Below, in pieces: positions 13,086-24,420 of a DNA stretch of 64,000 bases. A model generated the notes under the pieces. It worked only from the letters and a program-made list of their open reading frames with translations, was not told the origin of the DNA and ran no database searches. How positions within the stretch are numbered: position 1 is the stretch's first letter; each line of letters opens with the position of its first letter. The position numbers and the translations under genes are program-made. The DNA comes from Balaenoptera acutorostrata (taxonomy: Eukaryota > Chordata > Mammalia > Artiodactyla > Balaenopteridae), in NCBI RefSeq assembly GCF_949987535.1, contig NC_080075.1, forward strand, positions 6,184,606-6,248,605. The letters run 5' to 3'.

Positions 13086-13414
13086 TTTTTAATCTAGATG
13101 AAGAAATCCTTACCAGAGGCTCTCAACCAGTCAGCAGTCCAAGGAACAGTGGCCTGACTGAGCTCGTGCTCACGCCACTCACCCTACGTTTACTAGCTGC
13201 TTAATACTTAGAACAATCACACATACCCCGCCAGAGAAGGGAGGTTAGGAGAATATAAGCAGCTCAGTCTCACAGCAACGTATTAACTAAATAGCTCTTG
13301 ACGGCGAGGACCACCAGGGCCGGGCTGCAGACCAGGGGACTCAACCAGGGCAGGAGCTCTCACCCCGGCTCAGCCTCTCAGAAGTCCTGACCCAGCCACG
13401 CTGAAACTCCCAGG
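13086..13414. other. Intergenic, nothing recognised
   Basis: This is unique-looking sequence between the L1 stack and the MER5-like element. No open frame of note and no repeat was recognised. Confidence 0.45.
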
Positions 13415-13770
13415 ACCAGTGGGTCTCACCACCGGGCGCACGTCAGCATCACGAACCTCCAGGGCAGCTTATAACACAGGGTTTGGGACTTCCCTGGTGG
13501 TTCAGTGGTTAGGCCTCCGCGCTCCCAATTTAGGCGGCCCGGGTTTGATCCCTGGTCAGGGAACTAGATCCCGCATGCCGCAACTAAAAGCCTGCATGCC
13601 GTAACTAAGACCCAGTGCAGCCAAATAAATAATTTTTTTTTTTTTAAATCAGGTTTGTATAGGCCAAACCCCTCAGACCTCAGACCCTCTAGGGGTGGCG
13701 CTGGGGCAGTGTTTTTGAAACGTGCCCAAGTGACTCCAAAGTGCAGTCAGGTTGACGACCACCGCTCACC
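13415..13770 (+). mobile_element. MER5-like hAT element split by a SINE
   Basis: The left part (13415-13484) has ccagtgggtctcaccaccgg and cgtcagcatcacgaacctcc; the right part (13650-13770) has 'aggtttgtataggcc', 'cagtgtttttgaaacgtgcc' and ends 'gcagtcaggttgacgaccac'. The two ends are imperfect inverted repeats, as in MER5A-type elements. A SINE sits in the middle. Confidence 0.6.
13485..13649 (+). mobile_element. CHR-type SINE, short form
   Basis: The head gggacttccctggtggttca, the box-B-like gggtttgatccctggtcagg, and the tail ccaaataaataattttt are those of a short tRNA-derived CHR SINE. Imperfect duplication cag(g)gtttg flanks it. It lies only 0.3 kb upstream of the CpG island. Confidence 0.88.
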
Positions 13771-13929
13771 AAACACCGTGACCTGACTTAAAATGTGTGC
13801 GTCCGTTGGTTTTTGTTAGTCGTTTCCCTGTCGGATTGCTTGTAGCGGGGGAAGAGCGGCACTTGGGTTTCTGTCCTACGAGCTTTCGATCCTGGGAAAG
13901 AGAGGACGCCGCCTCCCAAACCCTCACAG

Positions 13930-14430
13930 CAGGTGCAGGACGTGGCCCGACGCCGTCCCGAGGCCCGCGCGCCCCCCAGGCTCCCACGCACGCGCCCTAG
14001 CTCCGCCCCCAACGAGCTGCCCCGCCCCCCTGCGAGCCCGCGCGCCACGCCTCCACGTGGCGCTGCCCCGCCCCGCTCGCGTTCCCCGCCGGTGCCCCGC
14101 GCCCCCGCGCGCCACGCTCTAAAGTAAACATCCCGGAGCGGCGGCGGCCGGACGGTGCAGCGCCTCCGCCCGCTCGCCGCCTCGGTGCCGCGGGCGGGTC
14201 CAGCCATGGCCGAGGGCGTGGCGGCCTCCGCCTCGGGCGGCGCTGGCGGCTGGGGCCTGCACGGCGGCATCATCCAGTGGTGAGCGGGACCGCGGCGGGA
14301 CCGGGACCGCCCCGGCGGATGGGGGGGGCGAGGGGGGCGAGGAAGGGGAGCGTGGCTCCCTCGGCTGCTGTCCCCAGGACCTCGGACCAAGTGCCAGGGG
14401 CGACCGCCTGCGCCCCCGGGGCCCTGGTAA
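13930..14430 (+). promoter_or_regulatory. RFX8: CpG island and RFX8 promoter / first exon
   Basis: CpG density rises sharply here compared with both flanks. GC-box type sites (CCGCCCC) occur near 14003, 14022 and 14066. A palindromic E-box CACGTG lies at 14054-14059. There is no convincing TATA box; the nearest AT-rich stretch is ctctaaagtaaac near 14117-14129. The RFX8 start codon at 14206 lies inside the island. A TATA-less CpG-island promoter is the natural reading, but the transcription start cannot be fixed from sequence alone. A 200-codon open frame on the minus strand (13788-14390) is a by-product of the high GC content. Confidence 0.75.
14206..14279 (+). CDS. RFX8: RFX8 coding exon 1
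   Basis: The start codon has a strong context (gccATGG, G at -3 and +4). The exon encodes residues 1-24, MAEGVAASASGGAGGWGLHG and then GIIQ, plus two bases (TG) of a split Trp codon. The donor is GTGAGC at 14280. The low-complexity Gly/Ala/Ser N-terminus matches the variable N-terminus I recall for human RFX8, and GIIQW leads into the DNA-binding domain. The exon lies in the CpG island. The 5' UTR extends an unknown distance upstream; no upstream coding exon was recognised. Confidence 0.9.
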
Positions 14431-15599
14431 AAGGCTCCGAGGACAGCCGTTCACACGCAGGACCAGCGCGTCTTCATGCTGGCTGGGATGGGACTGGACA
14501 CGCACACACACGCACACACGGTGGGGCAGTGTGGGCTTCCCCCCTGGGGCCTCCCCTGTTGGTCACGCTTCCCGTGGGAAGCAATCCAGCGTGCCCTCCA
14601 GCGGGGGGCTTGTTGGTGGGCCTGGGTTTACATACACATCTGAAAGCACGAGGGCTAGGCCAGGAGAGGAAATGTTTTCTCTCAGTGGGCGATCCAGAAT
14701 GGGATGTTTCCTAACTTAAAGCAAAGCAGTTTTTAGCTCTAACAATGCATTCCACATTTGAGAAATTCACTTCTGGCAATTTAAATAGAGGAAGAAAAAG
14801 CTGGAAAGAAAAATATCATCAGCCCTTGGGACTGATGAACTCATGGGTTTGTAGCGCTTCATAAATAGGAAAATAATTGAAACCAGTCCGAAAACATTCG
14901 TTTTAGAAGGTGAACAACTAGTAGATAGCTGATTACTTCGTTTTTTAAGTTTTAAGGAGTATTTCTCAAGAAAGAAATACTTTCTGAAAAAGTTCAATGA
15001 GTGAAATAGAAAAATGAAGGGGAGTGTTTGTGATTAGAACCCAAAAAGGCCTAAATGGTCACCCCTCTCCTCCAAAAGAAACTTTTTGATATATTTTCCC
15101 TTGCATAAGAGAAAAAAATCAAAAGAATAAATATTTTTAAATCTAAAAATATTTTTTAAAAAACCAAACCACAGCACACACAGTGTTTTTAGAGTGTTGC
15201 ACAGCAGGACTCTACTTCTTTCACACTTAGACCCCTCAGCATATCTGCACCTTCAAGTTTCAGGTCACCATTTAGTAAATTAGAGTTTCTAGGACTTGAA
15301 TAAGTCCAGAGACTCGAAAGAATGATTAGGGTTTCAGAAAATACCTAGATGTTCTCCTCAGGTCATTTGTGAACTGACAGGGTCCCGGCTGCCCACAAAG
15401 CAGATGCCCTAAATCACTTAGGATGGTGTTCAAGTCCTGTGTCCCAAACTCCTGTCCCTGCAGGCCTCGGACCCAGGGGGCCAGGCTATGCTCTTCAGGT
15501 GGGGGGAGGCGGGGCCGTGGAGGTGAGGAGGTGCAGAGTTTCCCTTGGAAGACTGCTCTTGAGGCATCCCATCTATGAGGTGCGATGCTTGACAGGTCA

Positions 15600-16065
15600 C
15601 TGTGCAACCCACCTGGGTCCTTGGACTCTAATCAATAGAAGTTGATAAGACTCCAGAGGAGGAATTCAGGTAAGGCTTTATTGGGACTCGTGCTACAGCG
15701 AGAGGGAACGAAAACCAGTAACAGGTCCCCTTGCTTGCTCTCCGCGGAGGGCGGGCTGTCGGGCTGGGAGTGGGGGCTTAGGTGGTCTGCCCACCCCCTT
15801 GGTGGTGCTGTGTGCAGGGATCACGTGCAGGGCCCTGCTTTTGCTCCCAGCTCCTCAGAAGTGGCAGTTGGGTTTTGGCCTTTTTGTATCTTCTTGTTCA
15901 TAGTTTGCCCCAACTGCATGTGCATGCAGTTACATGTAGTCCCTTATGTCAATAGTTTCTTTGTATTCTGATGCTCTGGGAGACGTTTGTCTGGGGCAAG
16001 CACTCTGGTAAAGGGTCCCAGGCCCCAGCCTGTCTCAGTTGGTGCTGGTGGTTTGAACATTGGCA
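15600..16065 (-). mobile_element. Probable ERV1-type solo LTR, antisense
   Basis: Read on the minus strand, it ends in an R/U5-like block: 'ctcgctgtagcacgagtccc' then an AATAAAG polyadenylation signal at about 15673-15679 with 'ccttacctgaattcc' after it, followed by 'gattagagtccaaggaccca' and a terminal TTGCACA. This layout is typical of gammaretrovirus-like (ERV1) LTRs. No internal gag, pol or env sequence is attached, so it appears to be a solo LTR. Its 5' end is uncertain. Confidence 0.6.
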
Positions 16066-16074
16066 TTAAAAACG

Positions 16075-16820
16075 CAGCTGCAACTACTCCACGCTGGTTA
16101 GGATGGCCCTTATCAAACAAACAAAAATAGAGGATAACGAGTGTTTGTGAGGATGTGAAGAAATTAGAACCCTTGTGCACTCTTGGTGGGAACGTAAATT
16201 GGTGTAGCCGCTGTGGAAAATAGGATAGTGGTTCCTCAAAAAATTGAAAATAGAACCACCATGTGATCCAGCAATTCCCCCTCTGGGCATATAACCCAAA
16301 GACTTGAAAGCAAGCATTGGAACAGATATTCGCATCCCCGTGTTCATAGCAGCGTTATGCACAATAGCCAAAGATGGAAGTAATCCAAGTGTCCATCAGC
16401 AGATGAATGGATAAACAAAATGTGGTCTGTACATACAATGCACTATTATTCAGATATAAAAAGGAAGGAAATTCTGATACAGACTGCAACGTGGACGAAC
16501 CTTGAAGACATTATGGGAAATGAAATGAGCCAGTCACAAAAGGACAAATAGTATATGATTTCACTTATACGAGGCACCAAGAGGAGTCAACTTCATAGAG
16601 ACAGAAAGGAAAATGGTGGTTGCCAGGGGCTGGGGGAGAGGGAACGGGGAGTAGCGTTTCTGGCCGGTACAGAGTTTCAGTTTTGCGAGACAACCAGAAT
16701 TCTTTGGATGGATGGTGATACACCAGCAGTTGCACAACAATGAGAAGGTACTTAATGCCGCTGAACTCTGCATTTAAAAATGGTACATTTTATGTTACAT
16801 ATATTTTGCCAGAATTAAAA
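16075..16820 (+). mobile_element. L1 3' part, sense, decayed
   Basis: It carries the end of L1 ORF2 and 3' UTR in sense order: 'gaggatgtgaagaaattaga', 'gcatataacccaaagacttg', 'agatgaatggataaacaaaa', 'tggttgccaggggctggggg', then 'ttatgttacatatattttgc'. Stops interrupt the reading frame throughout. Confidence 0.8.
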
Positions 16821-19009
16821 CATGAACAATTTTTTAAAAACCAAACACAGCAGAGCCCCTCGGTTTGTAACAGAGCTTGGCGTCCTGGAAGGTGTTAGAA
16901 GATGGCCAAGGAGACCAGCTTCCTGGAAGAGTGGCGGTGGGTACCGGTGGGCGAGGTGTCCAGATGCCCAGAAACAGCTCAGGCTTCCAAGTGAAAGCCC
17001 AGGGAGGGGCTGATGGTTGTCGCGCGAAAGAAACGCTCCGTTTTTAGCATATTCGTTGTTTCATCTCCCAGTCAGTCCTGCTTGGGCTTCCAGTGTTCCT
17101 TAGAGACTTCAGTGCCTCTGCCACCAACTTGTGATAAGTTCTCCAAGGGCAAAGAAAGGTCCCACCTCTGGAAACCGAAGTACTAGAAGTTTTCTGTTTC
17201 ACGGGCAGGAAGGATTGTAGAAATGGGGAGCGAAGTGGTTAGACTTCTGAGGAGCACAGAAGGGTGAAGTGACCCGATTTCCTCGGCTGAGGGTACAGAT
17301 CCAGCAGGTTGGACAGGTGGGACCCCTGGCTCAGACCTCAGGCAAAAAATCTAAATGTCACCTAAACCCTACGCACGCCGAGCCTGGCTATAGACTAAAT
17401 AACTGTCTCCTGCATATAAATACGGCTTTCAGATTTCTGCAGACTCTGGAGGTTCATGAGGTGGAAATTTACTTTGAAAGGTACAGAATTCGTAATAGCC
17501 TTTGATCAGGCTGAATCAAAGGGTACGGTCACTCCCAGTGTCACATTTTTCTTTATGAGGAAAAGGAGCCCTCAGAAACGTGAGAGCTGCAGGACCCGGT
17601 GTGGGTGCTCTGAAGTCGCCAATGATCAGATTGTCCATCACTGAAAACGAGGAGAGCGTCATGAGATTCTCAAGATCTTAGCTGTCAGCTTCGTCTGATG
17701 GTGAGACCTGGGGAAGGTGATTATGCACCCAAGCAAGGAACTGAGTGATCTGATCGACTCCAGACTTGGACAGGCTTTATAATCACGTGTCGCCAAAGAC
17801 CGTATTGGTGGCTCTGTGAGAAAGCAAGCCTCGGCCCGTCTCACCTGCCAGGAGTCCCGGCCAGCCCTACTGCCTGCATGTGCCCATCCCACCCCCCACC
17901 GGCCCCACGGGTAGTTCAGGGTCAGGCTCACCTGCAGCAGCTGCTTCTGTGCTGCCGGTCCGCCAGCGTGGACGCCTTTCTCGCTTCCATTCAGGGTTTT
18001 GGAGGGGGACGTAAAAATGATAACAGTAAGAGCTGCCGTGTACCAGCCAGTGTACCAGCCACATCCCACGCCTGGAATTCTCATCACAGAAACTCCAAGA
18101 GACGTCTCAGAGTCAGAACCTGCACCTGGGTCTGTGAGCTTTGGAGCCCTGGGTCAGAGTCATGGTCGTAAGTTCCTCTGGGCGTGGAGACCAAATGCAG
18201 AAGCACGTACTCTTTGAGCTGAAGTAAAGACACCATCTGAACATAGACGCTCTTACGGGACCTTCCACTTGTCCACTTAGTGTGTGCTGCCTCCTCCCAC
18301 GGGCCATCCGTGAGATCTGGCTGTGAACTTTGGGGAGAAGATGAAAGGCCCTGGGCTGAATCTCCGGGAGCAGCAGAAGTACCAAGCATTGGCGCTGGGC
18401 TCACCACCAGGAGGCAGCCCTTTCTCTGAGTGTGGGCGGAGAAAAGACTCTGGTCCTGGACCTTGGTGGGATATCATTGATGGTATAATTTGGTCCTGAA
18501 TTGTCCACCCAGATGGCAGTCAGACTCAGCAGTGTCATTTTGAAATAGGAGGACAAGAGGCCCAGAGCACGTGAATCTCAGTGACAAGGAAGAACAACTG
18601 GCAAAAGTTTACACTCGAGCTCATTTTGGAAAGTATTTTGCACATTTCTTTTTTAAGAATACCATTCCATGACTACATCGGACGTAGCTATGAATAGACA
18701 AAAGTGAGCTTGTGCTTAATGTTGGTCACGTTTTGCTGCCCCTCCCCAAACTTAGCCAGTGTTTTCCTGTGACACTTCCCATGTAGGTTTTTCATATGTC
18801 AGCAAATGTCTTAATAAAATAAATATCAATATCTCGTGGATCTGTGAATTTGCCACTGCCCCACACACCACCAGTGACATTACCCCGTGTTCAACCGTGA
18901 AGCAAATAATTGGTGCCCCAGCAGCTGTAATTAATCCATTGTGAGGTGTCCAAAGTGTCAGGTTCCCACCCTGATGCTATGGGAGAGTCTCAGAAAATCC
19001 CCTCCTTGG

Positions 19010-19770
19010 GCTTGGACTGGGTTGAATGGTGTCCCCTCCCAAAATGCATGTCTGTCTGGAATATCAGAATGTGACCCTGCAAATAGGGTCTTTGCAGATG
19101 GAACCAGTTAAGAGGAGGCCCCACTGGATTAGGGTGGGCCCTAACTCCAGTGACGGTTGTCCTTATAAGAAGAGATGAGGAGGGACCTCCCTGGTGGCGC
19201 AGTGGTTAAGAATCCGCCTGCCAATGCAGGGGAGACGGGTTTGAGCCCTGGTCCGGGAAGATCCCACATGCCGCGGAGCAACTAAGCCCGTGCGCCACAA
19301 CTACTGAGCCTGCGCTCTAGAGCCCGTGAGCCACAACTACTGAGCCCGTGTGCCACAACTACTGAGCCTGCTCGCCTAGAGCCCGTGCTCCGCAACAAGA
19401 GAAGCCACCGCAATGAGAAGTCCGTGCACCGCAACAAAGAGTAGCCCCTGCTCGCCACAACTAGAGAAAGCCCACGCGCAGCAACAAAGACCCAACGCAG
19501 CCAAAAAAAAAGAGGCGAGGAGACAGCCAGGTGAAGGCGAGGGCACTAGAGTGATGCGTCTACAAGCCGAGGAACGCCAAGGGTTTCTGGCAGCCACCAG
19601 CAGCCAGGAGGAAAGCGTGGAGCTCATGCTTCCTCAGCGCCTCTGGAAGGAACCAACCCGGCTGACACCTTGATTTGGACTTTCAGCTTCCAGAACTGTG
19701 ACAGAATATGTTTCTGTTGCTTTCAGCCACCTGGCCTATGGTAATTGGTTACCTGAGGAAACCAACACAG
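19010..19770 (+). mobile_element. MaLR/MLT1-like LTR split by a SINE
   Basis: The left half (19010-19182) has 'gttgaatggtgtcccctccc', 'aatagggtctttgcagatgg' and 'ggttgtccttataagaagag'. The right half (19511-19770) has 'gtctacaagccgaggaacgc', 'gaaggaaccaacccggctga' and 'ttccagaactgtgacagaat'. These phrases occur in order in old ERVL-MaLR LTRs. The family name is tentative. Confidence 0.6.
19183..19510 (+). mobile_element. CHR-type SINE, long form
   Basis: The head ggacctccctggtggcgcag, ggaagatcccacatgccgcg and repeated gagccacaactactgagccc units lead to an A-rich tail. Diverged target duplication agag(at/gc)gaggag occurs at 19171-19182 and 19511-19522. Confidence 0.92.
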
Positions 19771-20967
19771 GGCCACAGCTTCCCCTCACCCCGCCGTCCA
19801 CCATATGTTGACTTTCCCTCCTTCCAGGAAGCAGATGGGGTTAACAACTGGTCTCTTGCTCTCAAGGAAAGTTAATGTAGGCCTCAGCCTGCCTCAGCCC
19901 AGAAAATAAGCTGTAGGCCATCAGTAAGAAAGGAGGAGATGCATTGTTGGTAAATGCCCTGCTAAAGAATTCTTCGGTGTTTAAAAACTGCGCTGGCTTG
20001 CTTTGTGTATTTCTTGAAAAGAATGAGGAGAAACCTGCCAGTCTGTCCCCGGCCAGAAAAGGGAAGGCTGGGATTGGGTGTCAGTGTGGACCACACCTTC
20101 TGAGCTCAGTCGCCTGCACTGCCTGCCCCCTCACTCCCGTACCTGCTGCTGGAACAGGCACCTGGCTGTCCCCTCGGGGCTGCACCCTGGGCTGTGAGCC
20201 ACGGGCAGAGCCCCTCGTTGCCAGGGGACCCCACCTGCCCCGGGGCCCAGGAACGTTTGGGCCATTGAAGTTCCCACCCCGAGCAGGGGCCTGGGGGCTG
20301 CAGGCTACATCTGAACGCTACCAAGCTCTGCACCCAACGGGAAGTCAAGGGCAGGGAGGGTGGCCTGCCTCTCTGTCCCTTGGTGTCTTCCATCTTCCAT
20401 CTCATTACAATTTAAAGAATCAAAATGTAGTGGCCCGCCCTAAATCACTCGGGTTTAACAGTCGTGCAAATGACTGCTTCAGGGGGAGGGGGGAAGGGGA
20501 GGAGTTGTGCACGCCTGTCCTGGGTCACAGGCACACGGGTCCTAGGAAGCCACATGGGCTCCAGCTGTCACCTGCAGGGGTGATCGACTCTACAAGGGGT
20601 GGGGGGCATTGTGTTGTGTTTTAGCGAGTAAATCTCTACGTCACAGTGAGAGACCTTGGCTGCCACCTTTACGAAGTTACATGAAGCAGCGTCTGCTGAG
20701 CCCAGTAATTTGGGCTTCTTTTTAATATGCCTGTATGCCAAAAAGATTTAAAAACAACAACAAAACCTCACCACAGTCTAAATCAATATTCTGAACTCTG
20801 GGCTGAGCACATTACAGATGCTGATGGGTGAGACTTTGCATTCAATAAAGTAAGCATATTTCATTTTGTTGGGTCCCTTGCTTGTGTCTGACCCTTATCA
20901 AAGTGTTCCACTCTAGAAAAACTGATGCCAACCTTCTCTTCCTGCTCTCCTTCCTCCCCGCCCCCAG

Positions 20968-21091
20968 GTTGGTTGACAACTTCTGCATCTGCGAAGGGTA
21001 CAGTGTGCCTCACTGCCTCATGTATGAGATGTATGTGGAGACCTGTGGGCAAAATGCTCAGAACCAAGTCAACCCAGCCACGTTTGGGAAG
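20968..21091 (+). CDS. RFX8: RFX8 coding exon 2 (DNA-binding domain, first half)
   Basis: The acceptor is a pyrimidine-rich tract ending cccccag, and the donor is GTAGGT at 21092. The exon encodes residues 25-66 from W25 to K66, including [20 protein letters not shown] and ending [10 protein letters not shown]. This corresponds to helices 1-3 of the RFX winged helix; the motif (V)NPA(T/S)FGK before the recognition region is a family hallmark. There are five cysteines (in CIC, HC, TCG), more than in RFX1-3. Phase is 2 in and 0 out. Confidence 0.95.
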
Positions 21092-21611
21092 GTAGGTTGT
21101 GAAGATAAAAATACATGTCCACTGAGTAAAAAAAGCATGCAGGTTAATGATGAGGAAATGCTGGGATTTATTTGGGTCTGATGGCTTCTCAGTGGATATA
21201 GCTGGCTTCACCCTGGGAACCAGCCCGATGGCTAACATACATCCTCATCTCCATCTGAAAGCCATTCCGTCCTTTGTCCATACTTCATAGTGAGGGGCCA
21301 GGAAAGTTCAAGGATGGGGTGGCATTCACCCAAGAGAATGCAGCTATGGCAGCCTCAGATACCCCCAATTCTCAGCCAGGCTTGCTGGGCCATTATTCCC
21401 TGCATAGAAATGCCACAGCTCAGGACCCCACAAGCTCAAAGAGCCACTTTGTGGTGTCCGACAGCTTATGCTTCCCACAATTCAGTTGTTCCTAGAGAAC
21501 TCACGGGCTCTCAAAGGTTTCCTCTGGAGGTTAAGAACGCTGTCAGGGATTTGTTTAGAGCACGCAATACACAGCAAACGTTAGCACAAGGATGGCCCCT
21601 CTGAGACCCTC

Positions 21612-22200
21612 CACATCTAACAGATATTTATTGAGCAGCTGCTATGTGCCGGCACTGTTTTAGGTGCTGAGTGTACAACAGTGAACAGAGCAGAGAAAAA
21701 TTCCTGCCTTTACTGCATTTATTATATTATAGCTGAGGGAGATAAAGAAGGTAAAATATACAGTCTGTTAGGTGGTATAAATGCTAAATGGAGTGGAAGG
21801 AGGAAAGGACTGTGTGTGTGTGACTGTGTGTGTGTTTTAGGGGGAGGACTTGGCATTGGAGGGAAGGCAAACAGGGAAGGCCTCCCTGAGAAGTAACATT
21901 TGAGTCCAGATTTCCAAAAGATGAGGCAGTGAGTATGGGGCTATATGAGCAAAGAGCAGTGCAGACAGAGCCAGTGCAAAGGCCCTGAGGCAGGAGGGGG
22001 CTCAAGTAGCAAGGAGGCTGCAGTGGCTGGAGGGCAGAGACCAGGGGGAGACAACCAGGGGGTCAACTCAGGGAGGTGGGAGGAGCCCAGGTGTGCAGGG
22101 AGCGGACAGGGACGCAGCAGTGGATGTCGTGAGAAGGGGTCAAAGTCTGGGTGTATTTGGAAGACAGAGCCAATAGGATTTGTTGATGGAAAGAATTAAT
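21612..22200 (-). mobile_element. L2 LINE remnant, antisense
   Basis: It begins 'acagatatttattgagcagc', 'tgctatgtgccggcactgtt', continues with 'gggaaggcctccctgagaag', 'agtgcaaaggccctgaggca' and 'gacagagccaataggatttg', the standard order of antisense L2 3' sequence with internal gaps. Confidence 0.65.
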
Positions 22201-22394
22201 AGAATCACGGGGCTTAATTGTTACTAAATTAACAATAATAACTTTCAATCGTATATTGCATCGTATTTATTTTCAATCTGGTTTTCAGGAATAGACAGAC
22301 ATCCACTCAAAACAAGTTAAAAGGAGAATTTTTTTTAAGGGATATCTCATTTCATCCACCTGCAAGAAGTTTGACTGGGCCTCATAGAGTTTAG

Positions 22395-22715
22395 TCCAGT
22401 ACTACCCAATAAAAATGTTAAGAGGAGCCATAGATACAATTTTAAATATTCTAGATCCTCATTTTAAAAGTTTTTTTTAAGGTGAAATTAATTTTTTATA
22501 ACTTTTAAATTCAATCCAAAATATTCAAAACACTATCGTTCAACATGGAATCAGTATTTAAAAATGAATGCGTTGTTTTTTGCATTCTCTTCTTCGTGCT
22601 GGATCTCAAAACTCCGACACGTCATTTTACATGTACAGCCCATCTCAGTTCGGACCAGCCACATTTCAAGTGCTCAGTGGCCACGTGTGGCCGGTGGGTC
22701 CCCTCTGAGACAGCC
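22395..22715 (+). mobile_element. Non-autonomous hAT-type DNA transposon
   Basis: It opens 'agtccagtactacccaataa' and ends 'ccacgtgtggccggtgggtc...gagacagcccg', with 'ggtgaaattaattttttata' and 'catttcaagtgctcagtggc' between. This corresponds to a common mammalian hAT-derived MER whose ends read ctgtccaatag...ctattggacag; family name not assigned. Confidence 0.55.
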
Positions 22716-23849
22716 CGCGACTAGGTTCTACGTCACCAGGCATCTCCTCTCTCTCCCTCCGCTGTGTCCGTATGTGAACCACTGGGCCACTGCTTCTCTG
22801 CTCTGGGCTGCTCCAGGCCCCTTCCCAGAAGCCAGCTTCTGCCACCACTTCACGACTTCCCGTGGTGCTGTCCGTGACCACCTGCCCCGGGGTCCCACAC
22901 TGTAATGGTCTTCAGGCGGGAGAGGCCCACAGGGAGGACAGGTGGGTGGGAGGAAACAGTTGGCATCCTTGAGGCCTTGTCTTGTGTCACAGCCATCAGC
23001 AGAGGCTGGTAGCATTAGAAGTCAAGGAACAAACCAGGAGTGATTACGGTGGGGGGTCCCACCGCCACTCACAATGCTTGGGCAGCAAATCTGGTCTCCT
23101 TCTTTATGGGTCCGTCCTCTTTCCACCTGCTATTCCCTCAAAACTATCCTGGGCTTCCAAGAGAACTTGGAGGTCACTGGTCCAACTCCACATCCAATGC
23201 AAGAGCCCTTCAAAAGCACCTCTGGCTGGGAGCTTTTATGAGAACAAAATGCCCTCTCCGGGCAGAGACAGCCATGGGGGCTCGGAGTTGGGAGGGGGGC
23301 AACGTGTTTCTGCAACGAGGAAGCTGCTCTTCCTCTGGGCAGACACGGTCCCTCCCCAGGATCCACGCTTGGCAAGCAGAGCACAGGCGGATGGAAAGCC
23401 ACCCGACTCCTTGCGGGCCTGGGGACAGCTCACAGCTTGCAGGATCAGACCCCTGCAGGGGCCACCTGGCCGGGGCTGAAATGACCTGGGGGACAAGCCT
23501 GCTCACGGCCGCAGAGATGCCAGTTCAACCTCTCCCTCCCATCTTTCCTCCCTTCCTTCTTGCTCCCTCTTTCTCAGTGGTCCTCAGTGGACAGAATGGA
23601 ATTGGTTCATGACACGCTCTTACCTTCGATCCACTCACAGCCTGATTCCCTCTGGTTCTTTCGTTCTTTTTAGCAATGTTACAAGCATCCGTGAACCCAC
23701 CGCCCCGTATGAACCATATGGCCAGATCCCTGTATCCCATTTCCCTGCCTTCCCTACTGGTGGGAACCATCAACCCCTTCATCGTTATCTTGCCTTTTTA
23801 AAAAGAGTTTTAGTGCATTTGTATGTCTTTCTGTTTTTGTTGTTTTCTT

Positions 23850-24420
23850 CTTTTTGACCTTTGACCCCCTTCACCCATTTTGACCACCCCCATCCCCGAC
23901 CTCTGGCAACCATCAATCTGTTCTCTGTTTCAGTGAGATTGGTGTTTTTGTTTTTGTTTTATGGTTGTTTTTTACATTGCATATATAAGCAAGATCATAC
24001 CATCTTTGGCTTTCTCTGTCTGACTTATTTTATATAATGTATTTATTTTAAAAGCCCATTTTTTTATTTTTGTGGCTTAACTTTTTAAAATGGAAGGTCA
24101 TGTTATATGTCATCTTTTGGGACTTGTTCCACTTATTATTATATCAAGATTCCGCTACATTCATTTGACTGTTGTGTAGTAGTTCAGTTACCCATCTTCT
24201 CTCCTTTGATGAGCATTTGGGTTGTTTCCCAATTTTGCTGTCGTGAACATTCACGTGTGTATCTCCTGCTATGCACGTGGAGATGTTCTCCTGGGCGTGT
24301 GTGTCCGGGGGTGAACTTGCAGGCTGACGGGCTGTGTTACTGTGACATCTGGGGATGGGACCAGATCGTTTTCTGAAATGATGGCTTCCGTTGCCCTCCC
24401 ACCGGCAATTCTGTAGATTC
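23850..24420 (-). mobile_element. Two old L1 3' fragments, antisense
   Basis: 23850-24030 resembles antisense L1 3' sequence (ctctggcaaccatcaatctg, tctctgtctgacttatttta). 24030-24420 resembles an older L1 ORF2 end (gagcatttgggttgtttccc, then 'gctgtcgtgaacattcacgt'). Both are heavily mutated. Confidence 0.6.

Larger units (their letters stand above)
14280..20967 (+). other. RFX8: RFX8 intron 1 (6.7 kb)
   Basis: GTGAGC...CCCCCAG. Apart from the mobile elements listed separately (LTR, L1, MaLR-like LTR with SINE), 14430-15600, 16825-19005 and 19775-20960 show no recognised feature. A short CA-rich run lies at 14499-14520. The 226-codon frame at 19944-20624 runs through GC-rich sequence without family motifs and is not called. 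A faint antisense MIR-like segment may exist at 18020-18090. Confidence 0.8.

Noticed and set aside
13485..13600. tRNA genes suggested by box-B-like ggttcgatccc motifs in many places
   Set aside because: All occurrences sit inside CHR SINEs, which derive from a tRNA but have diverged; no cloverleaf-forming stand-alone tRNA was seen.
1..13900. Possible exons of a neighbouring gene upstream of RFX8
   Set aside because: In human the next gene on this side is MAP4K4 at some distance. No kinase-like or other exon flanked by splice sites was found here; most of the recognisable sequence is repeats.
13788..14390. 200-codon open frame on the minus strand across the CpG island
   Set aside because: It is Arg/Gly/Pro-rich, overlaps the RFX8 promoter and exon 1, and has no family motif. 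Long frames arise by chance in GC-rich DNA because stop codons are rare.
19944..20624. 226-codon open frame in intron 1
   Set aside because: The sequence is GC-rich, no domain or motif is recognised, a minus-strand frame overlaps it, and there is no sign of splice sites or a processed gene copy.
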